From the NCBI GenBank assembly GCA_015066295.1, contig SVOR01000003.1, positions 22,308 to 86,307 on the forward strand: 64,000 bases of DNA, in the 5' to 3' direction. The DNA comes from Oscillospiraceae bacterium. Lineage in GTDB: Bacteria; Bacillota; Clostridia; Oscillospirales; Acutalibacteraceae. A program made the position numbers and the translations under genes. Below the pieces are notes generated by a model that ran no database searches, had not been told where the DNA came from, and worked only from the letters and a program-made list of their open reading frames with translations. Below are positions 33,225 to 40,897 of the stretch, in pieces; position 1 is the stretch's first letter; each line of letters begins with the position of its first letter.

Positions 33225-33973
33225 ATATTATCACCACTATCCATTTCGATTTGCAGCATGCACATACCTACTGCCGTTATTGCGGCGGTTTCGGTGCGAA
33301 GTATACGCTTGCCGAGTGAAATTGAAATGCCACCCATATTTTTAGCCTTTTCGATTTCATCCTCGCTAAATCCACCCTCGGGACCGATGAGTATGCCGAC
33401 GTTTTTGCAATTTTTAAGTTTTTGAAGGGCCAAAACCGTGTCGGCCATTCCGTTTTCGTTTTCGTAAGGTACAAGCAATAAATCGTAGTCTTTCGCCATA
33501 TTTAGCGCGGTGTTATAATCACAAACGGGTAACACCTCGGGAATACTGCTGCGCTTGCTCTGTTTAGCGGCGCTTTCGGCTACTGCTTGCCAACGCGCAA
33601 CCTTTGACTTTTTCTTTTTATCGTCAAGCTTTACAACCGAGTATTTCATTTCAACCGGTGTAACAGTGGCAACGCCAAGCTCGACCGCCTTTTGTATAAT
33701 AAGCTCTAATTTATCACCCTTAGGCAGCCCTTGCAGCAGATGAATTTTAACGGGCAATTCGGTCGCTTGGTAATCCTCACTTATAACTTCAGCTATAACA
33801 GTATCTGTGCTAAATTCGGCAAGGCGACACAAATCACTCTTGCCATCAAAACTAACAAGAAACTCGTCGCCAACGTTCATACGCAAAACGTTTTTTATAT
33901 GATTATAATCAGCACCGATAATATAATATTGACCGAGTGCATCCTTGGGTTCATTAACAAAAAAGTTATACAC
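33221..33973 (-). CDS. rsmE: 16S rRNA (uracil1498-N3)-methyltransferase
   Basis: 250 aa SPOUT enzyme. N-terminal PUA-like barrel (HIKNVLRMNVGDEFLVSFDG). The C-terminal trefoil knot has ILIGPEGGFSEDEIEKAKN and SISLGKRILRTETAAITAV, the SAM-binding knot motifs of RsmE. It methylates U1498 in the small subunit decoding region. Co-directional with and overlapping the rsmF-type gene, so the pair forms an rRNA-modification operon. Confidence 0.94.
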   Translation of the reverse strand: MYNFFVNEPKDALGQYYIIGADYNHIKNVLRMNVGDEFLVSFDGKSDLCRLAEFSTDTVIAEVISEDYQATELPVKIHLLQGLPKGDKLELIIQKAVELGVATVTPVEMKYSVVKLDDKKKKSKVARWQAVAESAAKQSKRSSIPEVLPVCDYNTALNMAKDYDLLLVPYENENGMADTVLALQKLKNCKNVGILIGPEGGFSEDEIEKAKNMGGISISLGKRILRTETAAITAVGMCMLQIEMDSGDNI

Positions 33974-34008
33974 GTCTTTACCTCACCAAAAATACTTTAT
34001 TTAAGTAT

Positions 34009-34112
34009 AATGATTGTAGTTTGTCGAAGCGCGAAAAGCGCTTCGACAAGCCACTTTAAAAGTGGCATAGGCAAAATCAAATATTTGTATTTGATTTCGC
34101 GCGACAATCATT
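34009..34112. repeat. nested-hairpin element with AATGATTGT ends
   Basis: Ends AATGATTGT / ACAATCATT. Inside are a perfect 12-bp stem TTGTCGAAGCGC (34021-34032) / 34038-34049, CCACTTT-A-AAAGTGG, and AAATCAAATA / TATTTGATTT. MITE-like, no coding capacity. Together with the next element it fills the gap before the tRNA. Confidence 0.65.
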
Positions 34113-34114
34113 GA

Positions 34115-34204
34115 AATGGTTAAAGGCAAATTTTCTTCGAAAATTTGCTATAAAATCAAAGATTTTATGTCGAAACTTATCAGTTTCGACTTTCAGTAAC
34201 CATT
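34115..34204. repeat. nested-hairpin element with AATGGTTA ends
   Basis: Ends AATGGTTA / TAACCATT. Inner stems are GCAAATTTTC / GAAAATTTGC, AAAATC / GATTTT, and GTCGAAACT / AGTTTCGAC. Directly follows the previous element. Confidence 0.6.
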
Positions 34205-34233
34205 ATAAAACAATTATAAGGATTTTACAAGAA

Positions 34234-34314
34234 TAAAAAAACTCGTTCCTTCGAACGAGTTTTGGTGCGGATATATAATAAAGAAAGCACTTGCTAAAAA
34301 CAAGTGCTTTTAAA
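34234..34314 (-). terminator. two terminator hairpins downstream of tRNA-Leu
   Basis: On the minus strand: stem AAAGCACTTG / CAAGTGCTTT (34284-34310) and stem AACTCGTTC / GAACGAGTT with T run (34234-34263). An 11-bp copy of the tRNA 3' end (TGGTGCGGATA, 34263-34273) lies between them. Confidence 0.75.
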
Positions 34315-34316
34315 AA

Positions 34317-34403
34317 TGGTGCGGATAACAGGACTTGAACCTGCACCGAGTTGCCCCGACTAGAACCTGAATCTAGCGCGTCTGCCAGTTCCGCCATATC
34401 CGC
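34317..34403 (-). tRNA. tRNA-Leu (anticodon CAG)
   Basis: 87 nt with encoded CCA on the minus strand. Acceptor GCGGATA / TATCCGC; anticodon stem CTAGA / TCTAG with loop TTCAGGT, hence CAG; long variable arm typical of Leu tRNA; GGTTCAAGTCC T arm. Confidence 0.95.
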
Positions 34404-34745
34404 ATATTAAATTGTTTAATGGGGCAGCCGCGCCCCGCGTGACTCTTGCGGTGCCCGAAATTTTTAACGGCTCAGGTTTCGCCTAAAAATTTCGACCGCG
34501 GCGCCTTTTTGACCTTCGCCTAATCTCACACCGTGAGGGCTTGGTCAAAAACTGCCAGTTCCGCCATATCCGCATATTAAATTGTTTAACGGGGCAGCCG
34601 CGCCCCGCGCTTGCCCTCAGAAATATAGTCGCACTGCTCGCTTGGAGCGCATCGCATTGCTCCTTATTTCTTCACCTCAGCGTCACGCCTTTATCGTCCA
34701 CCGGACGCGGCGCACCGCTTCGCCCAGTTCCGCCATATCCGCATA
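34384..34745. repeat. repeated tRNA-Leu 5' fragments separated by two hairpin-rich units
   Basis: CCAGTTCCGCCATATCCGCA (the tRNA 5' end, as read on the plus strand) occurs at about 34385 in the tRNA and again at about 34554 and 34731. The first two copies are followed by the same 40 bp (TATTAAATTGTTTAA, then GGGGCAGCCGCGCCCCGCG), after which two different GC-rich hairpin sequences of about 110 bp follow. No protein-coding sense was found in 34404-34817. Confidence 0.75.
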
Positions 34746-34785
34746 GCAAATAATATTATATTCACAAATAAGATAAAAGTCAAGA

Positions 34786-34812
34786 AAAAACCGCGGCATA
34801 TTGCCGCGGTTT
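34786..34812 (-). terminator. terminator of fucI
   Basis: Stem AAACCGCGGCA / TGCCGCGGTTT; T run on the minus strand. Confidence 0.85.
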
Positions 34813-34817
34813 GAAAA

Positions 34818-36632
34818 TTACTTTCTTATATTTTTGTACATCGGTCCATAGGCTGCGCAGGCTCTGTAATCCTGTCCTTCCTTGTCCATACCAAATGCGT
34901 TCCAAGCTGATGGACGGAAAATCTTGTCCTCAGGTACGTTGTGCATTGATACGGGGATGCGGAGAATAGAGCAGAGCGTAATTAAATCGGCACCGATATG
35001 CCCGTAAGAAATTGCGCCATGGTTAGCGCCCCAATTTGCCATAACCTCATAAACGGTCTTAAAGGGGCTGCCGTCTTTGCCGTCACAACGTGGTGCAAAC
35101 CATGTGCAAGGCCAGGTGTAGTCGGTGCGCTTCCAAAGTGTATCCGAAACGTCCTCGGGCAGAGCAACTGTCCAACCCTCTGCAATTTGAAGTACGGGGC
35201 CAAGACCCTTAACGAGGTTAAGACGAATCATTGTTACGGGCATTTCAGTCTTTGTTTCAAAGCGAGAGGAATATCCGCCGCCACGGAAGTAGCCAAGGTC
35301 GGCATAGTTCCAGGTTGTAGCGTCCATAATCTTCTGCTGGTCTTCTTCGGTAATATTATACCATTCTTTCATTACAGCATTACCGTTTTCATCACGACAT
35401 TCTCCACAAGCATCAAGACAGCATGCACCCGAGTTTATAAGGTGAATAATACCGTTTGAGTTCTTTGCCTTGCCTTCAAGCGAATAATTAGCGGCACGCT
35501 TAACGGCATCCTCGCTCCAATAAGTGCGAACGTCGGCAAACATTTGGGCACGATTGGTGAGCAGCTTCATAAACAGCATACCAAGGCCGTTAAGGACGTC
35601 GTTTTCGGTAGCAAGAATATATGGCTCGCGCGCACCCTCCCAGTCGAACGAGGTATTGAGCATTGCCTCAGGGAAGTCGCAGTTGGGGTAGAAGTCGGTC
35701 CATTGACGCTGACCCTGGAAGCCTGCGGCAATAGCGTTATGACCAACCATTTCCTCCTCGCAGCCTTCGGGTAAGTTTTTATTGCCGTTCATAAGGTCCT
35801 TAATTATAACCATCATTTTAACAACAAATTCCCAGTCGGCATCCTTACGCTCGCGAGATTTTTGTAATTCGGCAGGGTTCTTATCAAAGCCCTCTTTGCA
35901 GTATTTTTTAGCCCATTTTAAAGCCTTTTCATACTCAGACTTATCGTAAATCTCCTCGGTCATTCGACGGATAATTTCAACCTCGTCAACCGATTCAACA
36001 CGCATACCGAGGTATTCTTCGATAAATTCGGGGCTGATAATGGAGCCGCCAATACCCATACAAATAGAGCCAATCTGCAAATATGATTTACCACGCATTG
36101 TGGCGGCGGCAACGGCTGCACGTGCAAAGCGGAGGAGCTTTTCCTTAACGTCCTCAGGCACACAGGTAACCTCATCAAGATTTTGTACGTCGTGGCCGTA
36201 AATACCAAATGCAGGCAGACCCTTTTGAGCGTGAGTTGCAAGCACCGATGCCAAATAAACCGCACCGGGACGTTCGGTACCGTTAAAGCCCCAAACACCC
36301 TTAATTGTCATAGGGTCGGTATCCATTGTTTCCGAACCGTAGCACCAGCAGGGAGTTACGGTAAGCGTAATATCAACACCGGCCTTTCTGAATTTGTCGG
36401 CGCAGGCGGCAGCCTCACCAACGCGACCGATGGTTGTATCGGCTATAATAACCTTTACGGGCTCGCCGTTGGAATATCTAAGATTTTCTTCAAAGAGCTT
36501 TTTTGCGGCATTAGCCATAGCCATTGTTTGCTCCTCAAGTGATTCACGTACTTTAAGTACACCGCGTCGACCGTCAATGGTGGGACGGATGCCGATTACG
36601 GGATAATCGCCAATCAATCTGTTCTTAGCCAT
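34818..36632 (-). CDS. fucI: L-fucose isomerase
   Basis: 604 aa, full length for FucI. Start [20 protein letters not shown] with [16 protein letters not shown]. Core motifs: [20 protein letters not shown] and [14 protein letters not shown]. Metal-site segments around Glu ([13 protein letters not shown], then [19 protein letters not shown]) and Asp/Glu in [14 protein letters not shown], with a terminal His region ([20 protein letters not shown]). It interconverts L-fucose and L-fuculose (also D-arabinose) with Mn2+. Divergent from an AraC regulator, with which it shares the 197-bp promoter region. No fuculokinase or fuculose-phosphate aldolase is adjacent. Confidence 0.94.
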   Translation of the reverse strand: MAKNRLIGDYPVIGIRPTIDGRRGVLKVRESLEEQTMAMANAAKKLFEENLRYSNGEPVKVIIADTTIGRVGEAAACADKFRKAGVDITLTVTPCWCYGSETMDTDPMTIKGVWGFNGTERPGAVYLASVLATHAQKGLPAFGIYGHDVQNLDEVTCVPEDVKEKLLRFARAAVAAATMRGKSYLQIGSICMGIGGSIISPEFIEEYLGMRVESVDEVEIIRRMTEEIYDKSEYEKALKWAKKYCKEGFDKNPAELQKSRERKDADWEFVVKMMVIIKDLMNGNKNLPEGCEEEMVGHNAIAAGFQGQRQWTDFYPNCDFPEAMLNTSFDWEGAREPYILATENDVLNGLGMLFMKLLTNRAQMFADVRTYWSEDAVKRAANYSLEGKAKNSNGIIHLINSGACCLDACGECRDENGNAVMKEWYNITEEDQQKIMDATTWNYADLGYFRGGGYSSRFETKTEMPVTMIRLNLVKGLGPVLQIAEGWTVALPEDVSDTLWKRTDYTWPCTWFAPRCDGKDGSPFKTVYEVMANWGANHGAISYGHIGADLITLCSILRIPVSMHNVPEDKIFRPSAWNAFGMDKEGQDYRACAAYGPMYKNIRK

Positions 36633-36829
36633 ATTTAATATCCTCCTAATAAATTATGGTATTTTTATTATAATTGTAAAATATAATTTTTTCTTGTGTA
36701 ATAATGAACACAATATAATAAAATTCACGTAAATATAATAAAAACGAACATATTTATTTAAAAACATTGAAATTAGCAGCAAATATGGTATAATATTCTT
36801 GTGTTAAAGACAAGGGGAGGGTGAGAATA
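36633..36829. promoter_or_regulatory. divergent promoter region fucI / AraC regulator
   Basis: Very AT-rich. On the plus strand TTGAAA (about 36769), 16 bp, TATAAT (about 36791) precedes the AraC gene. Half-sites TGAACA and CGAACAT near 36710-36750 could be regulator sites but are not clear repeats. Confidence 0.5.
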
Positions 36830-37696
36830 ATGCAGGAATATGTATATCGCGAAACACAGGAGAGGGGCACCGCCGAATTTCCGCTTGAATACCACTTTGT
36901 TGACGAAAATCATCCAAGGTATGAGATGATGTACCACTGGCACAGCGAGTATGAAATTATATATATAATAAAGGGCGAAATCAATCTTATCCTTGATGGA
37001 AACGAGTGTTTAGCCAAGGCCGGCGACGTTGTTTTTGTGGGGGACCGTGTGTGTCACGGCGGTCACCCAAGCGAATGCGAATATGTCTGCTTAGTTTTCG
37101 ACCTTCACGCCTTTAATTCGGGCAATAATCTTATCACCAAGCATATAGATAAACTGCTTAATCACGAAATTAAAATTCAGCGGTTAATACCGAGAGAGCA
37201 AGCGCAGGTTACCGATATTGTTAAAGATATGGTAGGAACCGTGGCCGAGAAAAAAGCAGGGTATGAAATATGCGTTTACGGTCTGCTTTATCAGGTTATC
37301 GGCGCAGCGTTGTCAGAGGGCCTATATACAGCACGCAAAAACGTGGGCACCAAACGTGAGGGAACTTCAAATCATCGCGGTCGCATCCTTATTAAAAAGG
37401 TCATAACGTATATCGAGGAACATTATACCGAGCCTATAACACTCAGCGAGTTATCGGGTATCGCTAATATGTCGAATAAATATTTTTGCACCTTTTTTTA
37501 TAATTACACCCATCGCACACCAATAGATTACGTTAATCATTACAGAATAGAATGTGCCTGTGAGCAGCTTCGCAACACCGATAAATCAGTTATCGATATT
37601 GCGTATGATACGGGCTTTAATGATGCGAGTTATTTCACCAAGGCATTTAAAAAATACGTAGGCGCAACGCCGCTAAATTATCGTAAAAGCTCATAA
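36830..37696 (+). CDS. AraC-family transcriptional regulator
   Basis: 288 aa from the ATG at 36830, after GGGGAGGGTG. The N-terminal cupin starts with FPLEYHFVDENHPRYEMMYH and HWHSEYEIIYIIKGEINL. The C-terminal double HTH (about 190-288) has ITLSELSGIANMSNKYFCTF and the AraC signature VIDIAYDTGFNDASYFTKAF then KKYVGATPLNYRK. It is divergently placed from fucI and probably senses L-fucose or a derivative and activates fucI. Its stop lies within a 16-bp inverted repeat that recurs at the end of the convergent AraC gene. Confidence 0.9.
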   Translation: MQEYVYRETQERGTAEFPLEYHFVDENHPRYEMMYHWHSEYEIIYIIKGEINLILDGNECLAKAGDVVFVGDRVCHGGHPSECEYVCLVFDLHAFNSGNNLITKHIDKLLNHEIKIQRLIPREQAQVTDIVKDMVGTVAEKKAGYEICVYGLLYQVIGAALSEGLYTARKNVGTKREGTSNHRGRILIKKVITYIEEHYTEPITLSELSGIANMSNKYFCTFFYNYTHRTPIDYVNHYRIECACEQLRNTDKSVIDIAYDTGFNDASYFTKAFKKYVGATPLNYRKSS

Positions 37697-38095
37697 AAAA
37701 ACAACACCCGAAAGGGAGACACTTCGTAAAGAAGTGTTCTCCCTTATTCATTTTTTATATAAAAATTGACACTTTCTACAGATAAGTGTCATAGTGGGTT
37801 ACGCAATTTCAAAATGTGCGTAACGGGAGTACATATTTTAAAATTAACCTATCTCAAAAACAAGAATATTAAGTGATATTGTGAGACAGGTCTCACAGTG
37901 ATATTTTGCGTTATCACGCAAAGTGATATTGAAACTTGCAGTTTCAGTGATATTATATTCGCCCCAAAAACTCGCGAAGCGAATATAACTTGGGCGTAGC
38001 TCAAATATAACTGCGTAGCAATATAAATCGCCGCCCGCGAATATAACTGTGGCACCTTCCTTACGGAGGGTGCCACAAAGGGTGTTGTTTTTTTA
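37694..38095. repeat. palindrome-array element between two convergent AraC genes
   Basis: Outer perfect 16-bp inverted repeat TAAAAAAACAACACCC (37694-37709) / 38080-38095, each containing the stop codon of one gene. Inside: a hairpin AAGGGAGA...TCTCCCTT (37712-37745); AGTGATATT four times with a period of about 25 bp (37872, 37897, 37922, 37946), separated by three different small palindromes; ATATTCGC / GCGAATAT; several ATATAAC units; and GTGGCACC / GGTGCCAC (38049-38076). No coding sense. Confidence 0.75.
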
Positions 38096-39835
38096 TTGTC
38101 GTTTAAGACTTTTAATATATTGCGTGGGTGTTTGCCCAAACTCTTTTTTAAACGCAAATATATACGAGTCGGGGCTTTTATATCCAAGCATTTCGGCGGT
38201 ACGATGTATTGTTCTATTTTCAACTCGCAATAGATTTTTTGATGCTGCAAGTTTTTTCGAGATTATATATTGTTGCAATGTCATACCTGTTTCGTTTTTA
38301 AACACTGTGCTTAAATATTTACTGTTAAATCCGAATTTAGCGGCGATTGTCTCAACGGTAATCGTATTCCAATTATTGTTGCCGTTTTTATCAAGAAATG
38401 CTTTTATTTTAGACGATATGGATAACGCCGATGCATCCTCTTGATTTTTTGTTGCATTATCGCAGGCAATAAGCAGGGAATTTATAATATCGAAAAGCTC
38501 TTTTGGATTTTTGGTATTCTTTGCTTTTTCAAAAGTTTTATCGGCATCGGGTAGTGTGAAAATCATATTATAGGCAAGGTCGGGTATTTCTATATTGGTA
38601 TCAAAGCCTATCCACACGTATTTCCAGTTTGCATTGTTTGCTTTAAAATAGAATTCGCTGTTTGGCGGCAAATAAAAGCAACGTCCCGTATTGGCACGGA
38701 TAATACAATTGGATTTTGTGTCGCGTTTGGGTAAAGCAGATAATATATCCGCCTGTGCCTTTTGGCAGGTACGTGTGTTCGGGCGAGTAATCAGCTTATA
38801 ATCGCTTACCGTAATTATTGCGCCGGCAGGCTGTGAGTAGGACGCGGCACAATAATCCGATTTAGCTATCGGTCTGTTCTTTTGATTAAGCCTTGTAATA
38901 AAGCCCATACGCTTATAAACCCAAAAGCCGTTATCTGTTGTGAAAATTTCACATGATAGGGTATAGTCGGCAAAATGCTTTACAATATCAGAATTCAGCT
39001 TTAAAACAAATGGGATTACATTGTTGGTAATTTCCAAAAAAGCTTTAAAGGGTCCGCTTTCAATAAGTTTAACGTTTTTGAGCGGCAGCTTATCAAAAAA
39101 CTGTTCTACGGTAAACGGGTTGTCTTCTTTATTCCAATTTTTAAATTCGTAAGAAAATAAAACAAAATTGCCGTCCTTATCGGTTTTGCTTACAATGAAG
39201 AACTTTTTAACCCTTTTTTGATATTCGCCGTAAAGGGTGTAGACGCCTTGCTTTTTAACCTTAAAGGTATTGTTTTTTAAAACTACGTCCGCTTCTTCAC
39301 AGCTCCACTTAATTTGTCTGCCATTCACTGAAATTTTTTGTGAAAAGCCAAAGTTAAAATCATTTAAATTATATTCCGTATTAATGCGAATGGGTATTGC
39401 CGGGCTTGAATACTTTACGGTGTGTGGGGTGTTTGGCGCTATGGCATTTTTGTTATTAAGCGTTATGTTAAAGTTTTTGATATGTATAGCCATATCGTGC
39501 GAATATATACCTACCGTGCCGTTGCTCGTTGGTATTTTTTGCTTTTTACCTATAAAGGCGGGGTCTTTTTCGGTGTCGTATAATTCAATTTCGTCGTCGC
39601 CATTTTTCGCTATATACATTTTTATGTGTTGCCCGTTAAAACAAGTGCGCAAATTATAAATAACGTCGGTGCGTCTAATTGTACCACTGCCCGAGGTTGT
39701 AAAACCAAAAACGTGGTAGGGTATTCTAAAAGGCCCGCAAAGACTGTTTGCAGGTTCGCTTTCTTCGTTTACTGTTTTGGGTGTTATGTATATATCGCCG
39801 TGTGTTATATTTTGATAGTTTTTTAAATCGTCCAT
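38093..39835 (-). CDS. AraC-family regulator with a large domain inserted in its cupin
   Basis: 580 aa, about twice the usual AraC length. The N-terminus starts like an AraC sensor cupin (GPFRIPYHVFGFTTSGSGTI, residues 34-53). It is then interrupted by about 340 residues. The first part of the insert (58-127) resembles a concanavalin-like/keto-disaccharide-hydrolase domain (KMYIAKNGDDEIELYDTEKD, NGTVGIYSHDMAIHIKNFNI). The cupin resumes near 394 with RANTGRCFYLPPNSEFYF and WKYVWIGFD. The double HTH occupies about 480-580 (ETIAAKFGFNSKYLSTVFK ... AEMLGYKSPDSYIFAFKKEF). It may sense oligosaccharides directly. No export signal. Confidence 0.8.
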   Translation of the reverse strand: MDDLKNYQNITHGDIYITPKTVNEESEPANSLCGPFRIPYHVFGFTTSGSGTIRRTDVIYNLRTCFNGQHIKMYIAKNGDDEIELYDTEKDPAFIGKKQKIPTSNGTVGIYSHDMAIHIKNFNITLNNKNAIAPNTPHTVKYSSPAIPIRINTEYNLNDFNFGFSQKISVNGRQIKWSCEEADVVLKNNTFKVKKQGVYTLYGEYQKRVKKFFIVSKTDKDGNFVLFSYEFKNWNKEDNPFTVEQFFDKLPLKNVKLIESGPFKAFLEITNNVIPFVLKLNSDIVKHFADYTLSCEIFTTDNGFWVYKRMGFITRLNQKNRPIAKSDYCAASYSQPAGAIITVSDYKLITRPNTRTCQKAQADILSALPKRDTKSNCIIRANTGRCFYLPPNSEFYFKANNANWKYVWIGFDTNIEIPDLAYNMIFTLPDADKTFEKAKNTKNPKELFDIINSLLIACDNATKNQEDASALSISSKIKAFLDKNGNNNWNTITVETIAAKFGFNSKYLSTVFKNETGMTLQQYIISKKLAASKNLLRVENRTIHRTAEMLGYKSPDSYIFAFKKEFGQTPTQYIKSLKRQ

Positions 39836-39867
39836 ACGTCACCTATAAAATGTTAGATTTCTTAGTA

Positions 39868-39896
39868 ATTATATAACATTTTATTGTTTTTTTCAA
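39868..39896 (-). promoter_or_regulatory. promoter of the long AraC regulator
   Basis: Minus strand: TTGAAA (39896-39891), 17 bp, TATAAT (39873-39868). The dyad AATGTTA ... TAACATT (39849-39880) overlaps the -10 and could be an autoregulatory site. Confidence 0.6.
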
Positions 39897-39929
39897 GAAA
39901 AAATTCGGGTAAAATAAAAATGGTCCTAT

Positions 39930-40110
39930 TAAATTTAATAGTGACCTCCTAGTATTTACGTATGGCTGATGTAGAACGCTTATTTTAAGCGGTTATGCAT
40001 CGGTCATACGGTTGTACACATTTATTTAATATTTAAAATGGTGAGGGAGAAGAGATTACCTGGAGTGACCTCTGGACTTCGGCCATGAACAAACAGTAAT
40101 ATTTAGCAAA
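39930..40110 (+). ncRNA. candidate structured RNA, family unassigned
   Basis: No ORF. Can fold into one long irregular rod: closing TGGTC / GGCCA, then CTCC..GTA / TAC..GGAG, an internal open region, and a distal hairpin from CGTATGGCTGATG to CATCGGTCATACG (39958-40010). A palindrome CTATTAAATTTAATAG near 39935 offers an alternative fold. An intrinsic terminator follows. The layout (rod with central bubble) recalls 6S RNA, but I cannot match consensus bases. A leader of trmB is less likely because the terminator separates them. Confidence 0.4.
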
Positions 40111-40149
40111 AATCCCGACAGAGTATTCTGTCGGGATTTATTTTTTTTA
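40110..40149 (+). terminator. terminator after the candidate RNA
   Basis: Perfect 13-bp stem AAATCCCGACAGA / TCTGTCGGGATTT and a long T run. Confidence 0.88.
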
Positions 40150-40178
40150 TTGTAAAATATAAAAATTTATGATAGAAT
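40150..40178 (+). promoter_or_regulatory. promoter of the trmB-like gene
   Basis: TTGTAA 40150-40155, 17 bp, TAGAAT 40173-40178. Confidence 0.6.
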
Positions 40179-40210
40179 TACTGTGAGTAAAAATATATCG
40201 AGGTATATCT

Positions 40211-40882
40211 ATGCGAATGCGTAAAAAAAAGAATCTTGAAGCAAGGCTCGAGGCTTGTTCTGAACGACTTATTATTATCGAGCGTGATGATAGAGATTTT
40301 AATTCGGCCGACGAAAATAAAGATTATATTGATTTTTCAAACTATTTCGAAAACGATAATCCAATTCATCTTGAAATCGGTTGTGGCAAGGGACAATTTG
40401 TTTGTGAATTGGCAAAGAGAAATCCGAATATTAACTTTATTGCGGTTGAAAAAATCGGTAACGTTATTGTCTCCGCAGCAGAAAATGCCATCAAAGAGGG
40501 CATAAAAAACGTCGTTTTCCTAAAATGCTCGGCAGAATATCTGCACAGTTATATAATGGATAGCGTTGTTTCGAGAATTTATCTTAACTTTTCCTGCCCG
40601 TATCCTAAAAAGGCGTACGCATCGCATAGACTGACTTCGCCAAGGTTTTTAAACATTTACAAAAAACTCTTAAAGCCTGAAGCCGAGATACATATGAAAA
40701 CCGATAATAAAGGCCTCTTTGAGTTTAGTATTGAGCAGTTATCGGGAAACGGTTTTGCACTAAAAAACGTTTCACTCGATTTGCATAACAGCGATTTTGA
40801 GGGTAATATAGTCACCGAGTATGAGCAGCGATTTGTTAATCTCGGTTGCCCGATTTATCGTTTAGAAGCATACATAATTTGA
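40211..40882 (+). CDS. TrmB-like tRNA (guanine46-N7)-methyltransferase, divergent active-site motif
   Basis: 223 aa. SAM-binding HLEIGCGKGQFVCELA and FIAVEK are typical of TrmB, as is the C-terminal TEYEQRF segment. The family motif FSDPWPKxRHxKRRLT is here FSCPYPKKAYASHRLT: the Asp is Cys, Trp is Tyr and the basic pair is lost, so activity or specificity may differ. Spacing to the following lipoprotein gene is short (15 bp). A decayed copy of its 3' end lies at 42490-42532. Confidence 0.85.
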   Translation: MRMRKKKNLEARLEACSERLIIIERDDRDFNSADENKDYIDFSNYFENDNPIHLEIGCGKGQFVCELAKRNPNINFIAVEKIGNVIVSAAENAIKEGIKNVVFLKCSAEYLHSYIMDSVVSRIYLNFSCPYPKKAYASHRLTSPRFLNIYKKLLKPEAEIHMKTDNKGLFEFSIEQLSGNGFALKNVSLDLHNSDFEGNIVTEYEQRFVNLGCPIYRLEAYII

Positions 40883-40897
40883 TGGGGGTTGAAAAAG

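Noticed and set aside
34203..34397. Minus-strand open frame reading MAELADALDSGSSRGNSVQV
   Set aside because: It is the tRNA-Leu gene read as protein, a well-known spurious translation.
37871..37954. Regularly spaced 9-10-bp repeat as CRISPR
   Set aside because: Repeats are far too short and the spacers are self-complementary hairpins.
40889..40897. TTG start three codons upstream of the first metallophosphoesterase
   Set aside because: It overlaps the ribosome site, and the paralogue begins at the equivalent of the ATG at 40898.
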